Positions 43,472-52,106 of a DNA stretch of 64,000 nucleotides are shown in pieces. The stretch lies in the NCBI GenBank assembly GCA_030526115.1, contig JAUNDK010000001.1:1-64000 (forward strand), in the 5' to 3' direction. The notes under the pieces are model-generated. The model saw nothing but the letters and a program-made list of their open reading frames with translations. It ran no database searches and was not told the origin of the DNA. This DNA is from Clostridia bacterium. Its GTDB lineage: Bacteria; Bacillota; Clostridia; Oscillospirales; Acutalibacteraceae. The stretch's first letter is position 1; each line of letters begins with the position of its first letter. Position numbers and translations under genes: made by a program.

Positions 43472-44023
43472 TTATTTTATGACTATGGAGTTTAATGTAT
43501 TATCAAAAGCTTCGGCGAACTCATTACCACCGGCTCTTACCATCTGTAATGTGACAGATCCTGTGGAGGAATCGAAAGTGTAGCTGTCCTGAGTGAAAGC
43601 CATGCCCTCGTTGGTGTAGGCTGTGACCATGTGTACACAGTCGAAGCCGTTTACCTCGGTATCCTCATACACATTTACTGCGGCACCGCAATTTTCGCCG
43701 AGCTGTTCCTCAAGGCTGTTCAATATGTTTGAAATAATTGAATCTTTATAATCTCTTAATACATCGAGCTGAGCTTCGTCGGTCCAGCCCACGGAGATGT
43801 ATGACTTTGTGTCGTCGGGGTAATCCTTTGTGCAGAAGATAACCTGATTTGCGTAACGCTCGTTGCGCATCCAGCCCTCGGGGGCATCGATCTCGAAAGT
43901 GTCGGCTACATAGGTGCCTTCCTGCTTTTTTGCGTAGCTTGATTTCTCGGAGCATCCCGTAAAAATGCTCATGGTAAGGGTAATCAGCAGTAATAATGCT
44001 GAAATTTTCTTGATGTTTTTCAT
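43472..44023 (-). CDS. Lipoprotein of unknown function
   Basis: 183 residues with a clear lipoprotein signal (hydrophobic 9-22, lipobox IFTGC, Cys24). The mature part is short and mixed alpha/beta: FEIDAPEGWMRNERYANQVIF, then YISVGWTDEAQL, and a C-terminal block STGSVTLQMVRAGGNEFAEAF. This resembles the PsbP/Mog1-like lipoprotein fold seen in many Firmicutes lipoproteins, but the match is by eye only. First gene of an operon with the M29 aminopeptidase; no clear functional link. Confidence 0.65.
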   Translation of the reverse strand: MKNIKKISALLLLITLTMSIFTGCSEKSSYAKKQEGTYVADTFEIDAPEGWMRNERYANQVIFCTKDYPDDTKSYISVGWTDEAQLDVLRDYKDSIISNILNSLEEQLGENCGAAVNVYEDTEVNGFDCVHMVTAYTNEGMAFTQDSYTFDSSTGSVTLQMVRAGGNEFAEAFDNTLNSIVIK

Positions 44024-44113
44024 TTATGAACTCACCTTATAAAATATATTCTGTGCACATAAAAGCACAATAATCAGTATAGCCCCATTGTTTTGATTAG
44101 TCAAACAAAAAGA

Positions 44114-44148
44114 AAAAACCGACTTCGGAAATCGAAGTCGGTAAATTT
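44114..44148 (-). terminator. Terminator of the ylxM-ffh-rpsP-khpA operon
   Basis: Stem accgacttc(gg) / (atc)gaagtcggt followed by a T run on the minus strand, just after the khpA stop at 44151. Confidence 0.88.
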
Positions 44149-44150
44149 TC

Positions 44151-44381
44151 TCAGTCAATCTCAACAGAGATTTTTGTATTGCTTCTGGTAGCTGCAGAAC
44201 GCATAACAACTCTGATAGCCTTTGCGATTCTGCCCTGCTTACCGATGACTCTGCCCATGTCACTCTCTGCAACATGAAGGTGGAATACGAGAGATCCGTT
44301 AGGGTTTTCGTCAACCTTAACCTCGACCTCATCAGGATTCTCAACGAGTCCCTGAGCTATTGTTTTAAGAAGTTCCTGCAT
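44151..44381 (-). CDS. khpA: KH-domain RNA-binding protein KhpA
   Basis: 76-residue single KH domain with the GxxG RNA-binding loop in MGRVIGKQGRIAKAIR near 44-58. KhpA partners with KhpB/Jag in Firmicutes, binds RNAs and influences cell elongation and sRNA action. The gene lies 29 bp after rpsP, its usual place. In most relatives rimM, trmD and rplS follow; here a terminator comes immediately. Confidence 0.93.
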   Translation of the reverse strand: MQELLKTIAQGLVENPDEVEVKVDENPNGSLVFHLHVAESDMGRVIGKQGRIAKAIRVVMRSAATRSNTKISVEID

Positions 44382-44410
44382 GTCAGTACCCTTTCACTGA
44401 AAACAAGTGA

Positions 44411-44653
44411 TTAGTCGATAACACCGTGCTTCTTGAAGAGAGACTTAACTGTATCTGTTGGCTGAGCACCCTTAGCCATCCAGTCCTTAGCCTTCTCAGC
44501 GTTTACCTTAACAACGCTTGGCTCCTGCATTGGATCGTAGTAGCCGATCTCCTCGATGAAACGGCCATCTCTTGGATAACGGGAATCTGCAACAACGATT
44601 CTGTAGAAAGGATTCTTCTTAGCGCCCATTCTTCTGAGTCTGATTTTAACCAT
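44411..44653 (-). CDS. rpsP: 30S ribosomal protein S16
   Basis: 80-residue small-subunit protein. [24 protein letters not shown] at the N-terminus and [12 protein letters not shown] form the S16 signature. A ggagg site precedes the ATG. Located between ffh and khpA, with a gap of about 70 bp after ffh. Confidence 0.97.
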   Translation of the reverse strand: MVKIRLRRMGAKKNPFYRIVVADSRYPRDGRFIEEIGYYDPMQEPSVVKVNAEKAKDWMAKGAQPTDTVKSLFKKHGVID

Positions 44654-44724
44654 GGTTAATTTCCTCCAAAAATATAAAAATAAGAATAATTTATCAATAT
44701 TTACCCTAAATCAGGATAATATTA

Positions 44725-46089
44725 TCACATATCAAACGGTGGCATGCCACCCATACCGCCCATGTTGCCCATGGAAGATAACTGCTTTAACTTTCTGCGG
44801 CCTTTTTTGCCGGAGAAGGATTTCATCATTTTCTGCATCTGTCTGAACTGGTTGAGAAGTCTGTTGACATCTTCAACCTTCTGTCCGCAGCCTGCCGCAA
44901 TTCTCTTACGGCGCTTTGCATCGATGATATCCGGGTTGGATCTTTCGGCAGGTGTCATGGAGAGAATGATTGCCGCATTTCTGTCCATGATTCTGTCATC
45001 GATGTCGAGGTCATCAACATTTTTGATTCCCGGCATCTTTGAGAGAATACCCTTGATTGGTCCCATTTTCTTAACCTGATTGAACTGCTCGAGCATATCG
45101 TTGAGATCCATGCGGTTCTGCATAATCTTCTCAGCGGTTTTAACGGCCTGCTCTTCGTCGAGCTTCATCTGAGCTTCTTCGATGAGGGTGAGCACGTCGC
45201 CCATGCCGAGTATTCTTGAGGCCATTCTGTCAGGGTGGAAAATCTCAAGGTCGGAGAGCTTTTCGCCTGTACCTGCAAATTTAATCGGCTTGCCTGTAAC
45301 AGCCTTGATTGAGAGAGCGGCACCGCCTCTTGTGTCACCGTCGAGCTTGGTGAGGATTACGCCTGTAATGTCGAGAAGATCATCAAATGTCTTTGCAACA
45401 TTAACTGCCTCCTGACCTGTCATGGAGTCTACAACGAGGAGTATATCTGTCGGGTTAACCGCTTCTTTTATTCTTTTAAGCTCATCCATGAGCTTTTCGT
45501 CAATCTGAAGACGACCGGCTGTATCTATGATAACATAGTCATTACCGTAGTCCTTTGCGTGACGGATAGCTTCGAGTGAGGTTTTTACAGGGTCCTGAGT
45601 TCCTTTTTCAAAAACAGGAGTTTCTGCCTGTTCACCTACAACCTGTAACTGCTTGATAGCGGCAGGTCTGTAAATATCGCCTGCAACGAGCATAGGTCTG
45701 TGACCCTGGCTCTTAAGCATTTTTGAGAGCTTTGCGGCGTGGGTTGTTTTACCTGCACCCTGAAGACCGACCATCATTACAACTGCCGGTGGGTGAGCAG
45801 GGGAGTTTAATCTCTCGGTGTCACCGCCCATAAGACCTGTAAGCTCTTCGTTAACGATTTTGATAACCATCTGTGCAGGGGTTAAAGACTGCATAACCTC
45901 TTCGCCGACAGCTCTCTCTGTAACCTTGGCTGTGAAGTCCTTGGCTACTTTGTAGTTTACATCGGCCTCGAGAAGAGCAAGCCTGACTTCTCGCATTGCG
46001 CTCTTAACATCAGACTCTGTGAGCTTACCCTTGCTTCTTAACTTTTTAAAGGAATTTGCCAGCTTATCTGCAAGACCTTCAAATGCCAT
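44725..46089 (-). CDS. ffh: Signal recognition particle protein Ffh
   Basis: GTPase that, with 4.5S/6S-type SRP RNA, carries nascent membrane proteins to FtsY. The 454-residue protein has the N domain (about 1-90) and the G domain with G1 GLQGAGKTT near 107-115, G3 DTAGR near 190, G4 TKLDGD near 246 and GTGEK. The Met-rich M domain (about 300-440) ends in GNMGGMGGMPPFDM. It follows ylxM by 26 bp, the standard Firmicutes pair. Confidence 0.97.
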   Translation of the reverse strand: MAFEGLADKLANSFKKLRSKGKLTESDVKSAMREVRLALLEADVNYKVAKDFTAKVTERAVGEEVMQSLTPAQMVIKIVNEELTGLMGGDTERLNSPAHPPAVVMMVGLQGAGKTTHAAKLSKMLKSQGHRPMLVAGDIYRPAAIKQLQVVGEQAETPVFEKGTQDPVKTSLEAIRHAKDYGNDYVIIDTAGRLQIDEKLMDELKRIKEAVNPTDILLVVDSMTGQEAVNVAKTFDDLLDITGVILTKLDGDTRGGAALSIKAVTGKPIKFAGTGEKLSDLEIFHPDRMASRILGMGDVLTLIEEAQMKLDEEQAVKTAEKIMQNRMDLNDMLEQFNQVKKMGPIKGILSKMPGIKNVDDLDIDDRIMDRNAAIILSMTPAERSNPDIIDAKRRKRIAAGCGQKVEDVNRLLNQFRQMQKMMKSFSGKKGRRKLKQLSSMGNMGGMGGMPPFDM

Positions 46090-46115
46090 AATCTTATTCC
46101 TCTATATAATAGATA

Positions 46116-46481
46116 TTATTCCTGTGATTCTACCAGCGCCGCTGTTGTGCCGATTATATCGCTTACGAGCTTATCAATCTCGGAATTAGCACCGCCGTTT
46201 GCCTTTTTAATGGCAAGGGCATCGTCACATATTCTTGTGAGAGCCAGCTCGGTTTCTCTGAATCTCTTTACAAGACCCAGACGGTCCTCCATATCGGAGA
46301 GCTCTTTTTCACTGCGCTTTATGGCGTCTCTTACGCCCTGTCGGGTGATTCCTCTCTCTTCGCTTATCTCTGCGAGGGAGAGATCGTCGTAATAGTAACT
46401 TTCTGTGACTTCACGCTGAGTAGGGGTCAGCATCTGTCCGTAGAAATCCAGAAGTACGGATACTTTTAAATCTTTAGCCAT
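46116..46481 (-). CDS. ylxM: YlxM family DNA-binding protein (UPF0122)
   Basis: 121-residue helix-turn-helix protein resembling sigma factor region 4: LLDFYGQMLTPTQREVTESYYYDDLSLAEISEERGITRQGVRDAI. It is regularly encoded before ffh and has been linked to SRP function or regulation in Firmicutes and streptococci. A ggagg site lies at the ATG. The gene heads the operon and its promoter is followed by a perfect palindrome, so self-control by YlxM or control by another factor is possible (inference). Confidence 0.93.
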   Translation of the reverse strand: MAKDLKVSVLLDFYGQMLTPTQREVTESYYYDDLSLAEISEERGITRQGVRDAIKRSEKELSDMEDRLGLVKRFRETELALTRICDDALAIKKANGGANSEIDKLVSDIIGTTAALVESQE

Positions 46482-46504
46482 GATGCTCCTCCTGAAAAAC
46501 TAAG

Positions 46505-46525
46505 TGTAAAGATTTTTTCTTTACA
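46505..46525. promoter_or_regulatory. Perfect palindrome in the ylxM leader
   Basis: TGTAAAGA-ttttt-TCTTTACA, located about +2 to +22 relative to the predicted transcription start. The 13-base sequence ttttttctttaca recurs at 46565-46577, upstream of the -35 box, 52 bp away. Operator or mRNA hairpin. Confidence 0.6.
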
Positions 46526-46533
46526 GCCTGGTT

Positions 46534-46562
46534 ATTATACTATATGGAGCACAAGGTGTCAA
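46534..46562 (-). promoter_or_regulatory. Perfect consensus promoter of ylxM-ffh-rpsP-khpA
   Basis: Minus-strand -35 TTGACA (46557-46562), 17-bp spacer, -10 TATAAT (46534-46539). Confidence 0.93.
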
Positions 46563-46789
46563 GTTTTTTTCTTTACACCGTAAAACTTCGGTAATTGCTA
46601 CAATTCTGCCCTTTTATTATATGTTTTTGCGGTGATATTGCCCCTTATAAATGTTGACACTTACAAAAATGGTGATAAAATGGAAAAGACGGGTTTATCC
46701 AATTAAGAATTAAGAGTTTTTGGCAAAGAGGCAAGCTTGTTATGTCCGACTTTGTCGGAGTAGAGCAGCATATAGTGGAAAGCTTTTCT

Positions 46790-46938
46790 CCTCATCAGTC
46801 TCGTTTTGCAAAACAAAACTCGCCAGCTTCCCCAGTCATGGGGAAGCCTTTGGATGAAGAGGCAAACTTTGCCTGATAATATTTTGCCTTCCCCTCTGGG
46901 GAAGGTGGCTGAGCGTACATACGCTCAGACTGATGAGG
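46790..46938. mobile_element. MITE-like palindromic element
   Basis: 149 bp with inverted ends: CCTCATCAGTCTCG at the left and CAGACTGATGAGG at the right. Inside them are a second inverted pair, cagcttccccagtcatgggg and gccttcccctctggggaagg, and a small palindrome gagcgtacatacgctc. It has no coding capacity. The layout is that of the CCTCATC-type MITEs I know from gut Clostridia. The neighbouring sequence continues into unit 4 of the modular repeat family. Confidence 0.7.
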
Positions 46939-46959
46939 TGGACAGGAGAAGTATTTCTC

Positions 46960-47150
46960 CTCGGAAAGCTATGCTCAGGAGGTCCGTAGAAATTGCTCAA
47001 AAATGCTTTGCATTTTCTCGGCTCTTCGACTGGTTTATTTTTGTTGCAATGCTTTGCATTGCGTTTGCGTTTTTTGCCGACTTCATCGAATCTGCTTCGA
47101 GACTCTGTCTCGAGCTCTGCCACCTTTTGAAAAAGGTGGACGAAAACTTT
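46960..47150 (+). repeat. Dispersed modular repeat, unit 4
   Basis: Starts ctcggaaagctatgctca, then gaggtccgtagaaattgctc, palindrome aaaatgctttgcatttt, further palindromes (gcaatgctttgcattgc, tcgaatctgcttcga). It ends with the closing hairpin ccaccttttgaaaaaggtgg and acgaaaacttt, 50 bp before the threonine aldolase start. Confidence 0.8.
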
Positions 47151-47199
47151 AATTTTCCGTCATTTCCCGTCAAAATTAAGAAAGAAAGAGAATTTTATC

Positions 47200-48240
47200 A
47201 TGATTTGTTTTAACTGCGATTACACCGAAGGAGCACATCCTGCTATTATAGATTTACTCACAAAGACAAACTTCGAGCAGACCGTAGGCTACGGCGAGGA
47301 CGAATACTGCGAGAAGGCAAGGGAATTCATCAAAAAGGAATGTGGCAGAGACGACGTCTATGTTCAGTTCCTCGTGGGTGGAACTCAGGCCAATCTCACT
47401 GTTATTTCCTCCGCTTTAAGACCTCATCAGGGTGCCATGGCCGCAAAGACAGGTCACATCAATGTTCATGAGTCCGGTGCCATTGAGGCTACAGGTCACA
47501 AGGTTATTGCCCTTGACTGCGGTCCTGACGGAAAGCTCTCCGCAGAATCCGTTGAGAACTGTGTGAACGCTCACTGGAACGATGAGACCCATGAGCACCA
47601 GGTTCAGCCTAAGCTCGTTTACATCTCAGACTCCACAGAGAACGGTGCTGTTTACACCAGGGCGGAGCTCAAGGCTTTAAGCGATGTATGCAAGAAGTAC
47701 GGTCTTTACCTTTACCTTGACGGCGCACGCCTCGGTTACGCTTTCATGTCTCCTAAGAATGATGTTACACTCGCTGATCTCTGTGAGTTCTGTGATGCCT
47801 TCTACATCGGCGGCACAAAGGTAGGAGCCATGATGGGTGAGGCTGTTGTCATCACAAATCCGGCTCTCAAGGAGGATTTCCGCTACCTTATCAAGCAGAA
47901 GGGCGGAATGTTCGCAAAGGGCAGACTTTTGGGAATACAGTTCTACGCTCTCTTCGAGAACGGACTTTACTGGCAGGTTTCAAAGCATGCCATTGACGAG
48001 GCTTTCAAGATTGCCAATGCTCTCAAGGGTGCAGGTGTAAGATTCCTCGCAGAGCCTGAATCCAACCAGATTTTCCCTATCCTCAAGGACAGCGTTATCG
48101 CTAAGATAAACGAGAAGTACCTCACAGCTTTCTGGAGCAAAGAGGGTGAGGACGAGAGTGCAATCAGAATATGCACCAGCTGGGCAACAAGGAGTGAGAA
48201 TTCCGATAAGCTCATCGAGGATATTCTTGCACTGCTTTAA
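47200..48240 (+). CDS. Low-specificity threonine aldolase family PLP enzyme
   Basis: Cleaves threonine or related beta-hydroxy amino acids to glycine and an aldehyde. The 346-residue fold-type I PLP protein begins FNCDYTEGAHPAI. It has FLVGGTQANL near 58-67 (cofactor phosphate region), the Asp motif LYLYLDGARLGYA, and the PLP-binding Lys in YIGGTKVGAMMGEAV near 203-217. The beta-eliminating lyase family includes close relatives, so substrate range is uncertain. The gene starts 50 bp after a dispersed repeat; ribosome binding site gaaagag is modest. Confidence 0.9.
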   Translation: MICFNCDYTEGAHPAIIDLLTKTNFEQTVGYGEDEYCEKAREFIKKECGRDDVYVQFLVGGTQANLTVISSALRPHQGAMAAKTGHINVHESGAIEATGHKVIALDCGPDGKLSAESVENCVNAHWNDETHEHQVQPKLVYISDSTENGAVYTRAELKALSDVCKKYGLYLYLDGARLGYAFMSPKNDVTLADLCEFCDAFYIGGTKVGAMMGEAVVITNPALKEDFRYLIKQKGGMFAKGRLLGIQFYALFENGLYWQVSKHAIDEAFKIANALKGAGVRFLAEPESNQIFPILKDSVIAKINEKYLTAFWSKEGEDESAIRICTSWATRSENSDKLIEDILALL

Positions 48241-48270
48241 TCAGAAATTATTACGAAAGGATGACCTGTT

Positions 48271-50301
48271 ATGACAAGATCTCTTGCTGTTTGCGGTGCA
48301 TCCTTTTTGTTTGGATGCCTCATGGCCTGTGTTTTGGGTACATCTGGTTTTTGTTTCATTGGAATGGGTGTGGCTCTTTGTCTGGCAGGTATATCATTTG
48401 CTGTATCCAAAGCCAGAAATATCAGTACAGATGTAATTACGGCGGCGCTGGGCTTTTGCGGTCTTGCGCTGCTTTTCTGCGCCCTCAGGTTCGGTTTATA
48501 TGTGGAAAATAACCACAGCTTTGCAGATGGCAGAACATATACGGTTTACGGAACTGTTGAGGACATCAGTTATTATTCCACGTCGGAAAAACTGAAACTG
48601 AGAGCCTTGAAAATAACAGACGAAAACGGCAAAGAAACAGACTGTGATTTTCTTTTTTCGTCCCGTGAAACTTTGCTCACCCATGTGGATATAGGTGATA
48701 TGTATTCTGTCGAAGCGGTGTTCAGTCCGATAAAAGCGGAACTCGGCGGAGATTTTACCGACGGTATTTCTCTCTCTGCAAAAACCGAATATTTTTCCGC
48801 ATATGAGAATGAAAATTTTCACCCGGGAAGATTTCTGTCGAATATTCGTCGTTATTTCGAGAAAAGGCTGTACTGCTGTTTTGATTCCCTTACAGCCGAA
48901 TTCACAGATGCACTTCTTCTCGGAAATGACAGATTTTTACCGAGAGATATTGATTCTGATTTCAGCCTTTCCGGCGCCGGACATATACTGGTTGTTTCAG
49001 GTATGCATCTTGCAAGTGCGGCGGCATTTCTCGGTCTTTTCCTGGGGCTGTTTCCGATTTCAAAAAGACCGGTATATCTGCTTCAGCTGATATTTGTTTT
49101 TGCGTTCATGCTGGTAACAGGATTTTCCACATCGGTAATGCGTGCGGGAATAATGTTTTTTATATGCACACTCGGTAAAATGTTCGGTTATCGCTACGAT
49201 GCATTAACATCAATATTTACTGCGGCATTTCTTATCCTGCTTGCCAATCCCTTTGCTGTGTTCGGATATTCTTTCATATATTCGTTTCTTGCTGTATTCG
49301 GAATAGAAATGTTTGCTTCGTCTGTTTTCGAATTCCTGTCAAAACCCATGGACATAAACGGAATTCCGGGTTTTCTGAAAGATGGTTATAAAGCACTGGT
49401 TTCCCTTATTAGTGTGGGTATTGCCGCCAATGTGATGATTATGCCCATAACACTTCTTAACGGTGGGGCGTCTTCGTTTGTTGCAATACTCAGCGGATGT
49501 GTTCTCAGTCTGCCGTCGTCAATCATCATATACTGCGGTCTGATATTTGCGGTTATTCCCGCTTCATTCCATTTTCTTATCATTCCAACAAGAATAATAT
49601 CTCTTATTATATCCGGATTTATGATGGATTACTGCAAATGGGCATCGAATATTAATTTCGGTTCGGTGAGTCTTCTTGGGTCATGTACAGCGGCGGCGGT
49701 AACGCTTGTGCTGACAGCAAGCCTGTTTTTCCTGCGAAAAAACAGGGGAATTGCTGCTGTATTCTGTATGGCAATACTGCTGGGTGCTTCTGTCTGCGAG
49801 TATTTCAGCGTGAATAACGGGAAATATGTGGTAATCTGTCCTTCTGAAAAAGGATACAGCGTGGCATTGGTGGAAAACAGAGAAGCTGATATATTTTCCA
49901 CGGATAACTATTCTTATTTCAGCATGAAAAATGAACTCAAAAAATTATCGTGTAATACAGTAAACTCCATAACGTTAAGAAAAAACATGAACAGCAGCAA
50001 GTGGATAAATCTCAGCGAAAATATACTCAGGGCTGAAAAACCTGTTGAGTATACCGATTTTAATGGTATTAAACTCGGTATAAGGTTCGAGAAGAGATAT
50101 ACGGAGTTTGATGATATGGATATATTTATCTGTTCGGATACAGATGAGGAGAACAGCGCAGACTTTACGATAATTGCCGAAAGTGATATAATACCGAAAG
50201 ATTTGGAGAACGCCGCCTCGGGCAATTATATTCTCACAGAAAACGGCGAGAGTATAATTATCAGGCTTGAGAATAACGGCTCACTGAGATTTATGAGATG
50301 A
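48271..50301 (+). CDS. comEC: ComEC/Rec2-type membrane channel protein lacking a recognisable nuclease domain
   Basis: 676-residue polytopic membrane protein. After N-terminal helices comes the OB-like DUF4131 region (about 75-175). The competence core carries LSGAGHILVVSGMHLASAAAFLG near 230-252, the ComEC signature, and then about eight helices to residue 500. The soluble C-terminal part (about 510-676) occupies the place of the usual metallo-beta-lactamase nuclease, but no HxHxDH motif can be found. It would import single-stranded DNA; loss or replacement of the nuclease is inferred. An aaagga site precedes the ATG. holA follows after 10 bp. Confidence 0.87.
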   Translation: MTRSLAVCGASFLFGCLMACVLGTSGFCFIGMGVALCLAGISFAVSKARNISTDVITAALGFCGLALLFCALRFGLYVENNHSFADGRTYTVYGTVEDISYYSTSEKLKLRALKITDENGKETDCDFLFSSRETLLTHVDIGDMYSVEAVFSPIKAELGGDFTDGISLSAKTEYFSAYENENFHPGRFLSNIRRYFEKRLYCCFDSLTAEFTDALLLGNDRFLPRDIDSDFSLSGAGHILVVSGMHLASAAAFLGLFLGLFPISKRPVYLLQLIFVFAFMLVTGFSTSVMRAGIMFFICTLGKMFGYRYDALTSIFTAAFLILLANPFAVFGYSFIYSFLAVFGIEMFASSVFEFLSKPMDINGIPGFLKDGYKALVSLISVGIAANVMIMPITLLNGGASSFVAILSGCVLSLPSSIIIYCGLIFAVIPASFHFLIIPTRIISLIISGFMMDYCKWASNINFGSVSLLGSCTAAAVTLVLTASLFFLRKNRGIAAVFCMAILLGASVCEYFSVNNGKYVVICPSEKGYSVALVENREADIFSTDNYSYFSMKNELKKLSCNTVNSITLRKNMNSSKWINLSENILRAEKPVEYTDFNGIKLGIRFEKRYTEFDDMDIFICSDTDEENSADFTIIAESDIIPKDLENAASGNYILTENGESIIIRLENNGSLRFMR

Positions 50302-50311
50302 GGGTGAGATT

Positions 50312-51526
50312 ATGCCGAAACTGGATGCAAAAGAACTTAAGGAAAATCTGAAGTCTGGGGTAATTTATCCTCTTTATGTTCTTTATGGTGAAGAAAAATT
50401 TGCTGTAAAACTGCGTACTCAGGAACTGATAAAAAAGTTTGCACCGGAAAATTTTACTGAATTTAATTTAATGGAATTCTCTTCGGATTCAGGCATAGAT
50501 ACAATAGCTGATGCGGCACTTTCTCTGCCTTTTTTTGCTGACAGGAAAGTTATTGTTGTTAATGATTATCCGCTCAGCGGAAAAGATGCCATAAATGAAA
50601 CTGAATATAGAAAGCTTGAAGAACTGCTTGATAATCTCTCCGATATGACTGTGCTTATTTTTGCATACCCAACTTTTGATAATGTCAGCGGAAAATCCGG
50701 TGATTCATCAGAAGAAAATGCAAATGATGAGGATAACGATAAACAAAAAGAAGAGAACAAAAAGGCAAAAAAGAATAACTGGACTAAGTTTCTGAAAAAG
50801 GCTGAAAAAGTAGGTGCGGTTGTCAACTATGAGGTTCAGAATGAAGACGAGTTGATTCCGATGATTTTATCAAGAGTTAAAGCGAATGGTTCGGAAATAT
50901 CTAAATATAACGCAAAAAAGTTTTTGGAACGAATAGGAAACAGAAGAAATGTAGAAGTTTCAAAAGATTCAAGGAATAAAAAGAAAATAACAAAAATATT
51001 TGCTCCACTCAAATTAGTGTATAGCGAAATAGATAAGATATGTGCATTTTGCTATGGGCGAGAAATTAATGAGTCAGATATTGATTTAATGATAGCAAAA
51101 AGTCTTGATGAAAAAGTATATGAAATAGTGGATGCTATTAATATAAACAATTACAGTAAGGCTTTTGATATTATTTTCCGTATGCTTGAAGCAAAGGAAG
51201 AACCAATAAGAATAGTATATACATTGTCGAATAATTATATTGATATGTATAGAGTCAGAGCAGCTATAGAATCAGGACTAAAACCAACTGAGATTGATTA
51301 TGATCCTAAATCATATAGTAAAAATACGTGGAGGTTGGATAAGATAGCAAAAAATTCAAGAGGTCTCACCACTGATCAGTTGAGATTATGCCTTTCCGCC
51401 TGTCTTGAAACAGATGCACTCATGAAAAGTTCAAGGGCGGATTCCGCTGTACTTCTTGAACAGCTCATAGCGAAAATTATCATGATAACAAAGGGTGAGA
51501 ACAGGAGCCGTTATGGAAAAGCTTAA
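50312..51526 (+). CDS. holA: DNA polymerase III subunit delta
   Basis: Clamp-loader subunit that opens the beta sliding clamp. The 404-residue protein, longer than the usual ~335-345, starts PLYVLYGEEKFAVKLRT and has the delta-type LPFFADRKVIVV. Two insertions explain the length: a charged low-complexity linker (about 124-156, Glu/Asp/Lys/Asn) and a lysine-rich insert after ERIGNRRN (about 215-235). DNA from about 50870 to 51360 is distinctly richer in A/T than its flanks. The start follows comEC by 10 bp, and the toprim gene overlaps the end by 14 bases. Confidence 0.88.
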   Translation: MPKLDAKELKENLKSGVIYPLYVLYGEEKFAVKLRTQELIKKFAPENFTEFNLMEFSSDSGIDTIADAALSLPFFADRKVIVVNDYPLSGKDAINETEYRKLEELLDNLSDMTVLIFAYPTFDNVSGKSGDSSEENANDEDNDKQKEENKKAKKNNWTKFLKKAEKVGAVVNYEVQNEDELIPMILSRVKANGSEISKYNAKKFLERIGNRRNVEVSKDSRNKKKITKIFAPLKLVYSEIDKICAFCYGREINESDIDLMIAKSLDEKVYEIVDAININNYSKAFDIIFRMLEAKEEPIRIVYTLSNNYIDMYRVRAAIESGLKPTEIDYDPKSYSKNTWRLDKIAKNSRGLTTDQLRLCLSACLETDALMKSSRADSAVLLEQLIAKIIMITKGENRSRYGKA

Positions 51527-52106
51527 AATAAGCCGTGCGATTATTGTTGAAGGCAAGTACGATAAAATCAAGCTGGAAAATATCATTGACGGGCTGATTA
51601 TCACCACCGAGGGTTTCGGAATATTCAGAAATGCGGAAAAAAAGGCTTATATTCGGAAACTCGCTGAGGAGAGAGGTCTCCTGATTATCACAGACTCCGA
51701 TTCAGCCGGTTTTATGATAAGAAATCACCTTCGCGGTTTTGTCAGAGAAGAATACATAGCAAATGCCTACATTCCACAGATTAAGGGCAAGGAAAAGCGC
51801 AAATCTAGCCCTTCCAAAGAGGGTACCCTGGGTGTTGAGGGGGTGGAGAGTAAGCTCATCATAGAGGCTCTCAGAAAGAGCGGAGCTCTTGATATGGGAG
51901 AGAAAAAGCCGAGGGATATAATCTATAAATCCGCAGATCTCTTTAATCTTGGTCTTACAGGCGGAGAGAACTCCAAGGCAAAGAAAGAGAAATTTGTTAA
52001 ACTTCTCGGACTTCCTACTCACATAAGCACCAATGCTTTGATTAAATATATGAACACAGCCGATGAAACAGAGATTAAAACAGCTCTCGAAAAGATAAAT
52101 GAGTAA
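51513..52106 (+). CDS. Toprim domain protein, RNase M5-like (DUF4093)
   Basis: 197-residue protein. The toprim catalytic Glu lies in IIVEGKYDK near 11-19 and the Asp-x-Asp pair in IITDSDSAGF near 58-67. The conserved tail of the group (KGKEKRKSSPSKEGTLGVEG and a C-terminal helical domain) follows. RNase M5 matures 5S rRNA in Bacillus; this relative has a different linker, so the substrate is uncertain. The start at 51513 has a gag site within holA's last codons; the upstream in-frame ATG lacks one. It overlaps the next gene by 8 bases. Confidence 0.8.
   Translation: MEKLKISRAIIVEGKYDKIKLENIIDGLIITTEGFGIFRNAEKKAYIRKLAEERGLLIITDSDSAGFMIRNHLRGFVREEYIANAYIPQIKGKEKRKSSPSKEGTLGVEGVESKLIIEALRKSGALDMGEKKPRDIIYKSADLFNLGLTGGENSKAKKEKFVKLLGLPTHISTNALIKYMNTADETEIKTALEKINE

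Noticed and set aside
46806-47213. ORFs through the MITE and repeat unit 4 on both strands
   Set aside because: They cross palindromic repeat sequence and show no coding features.
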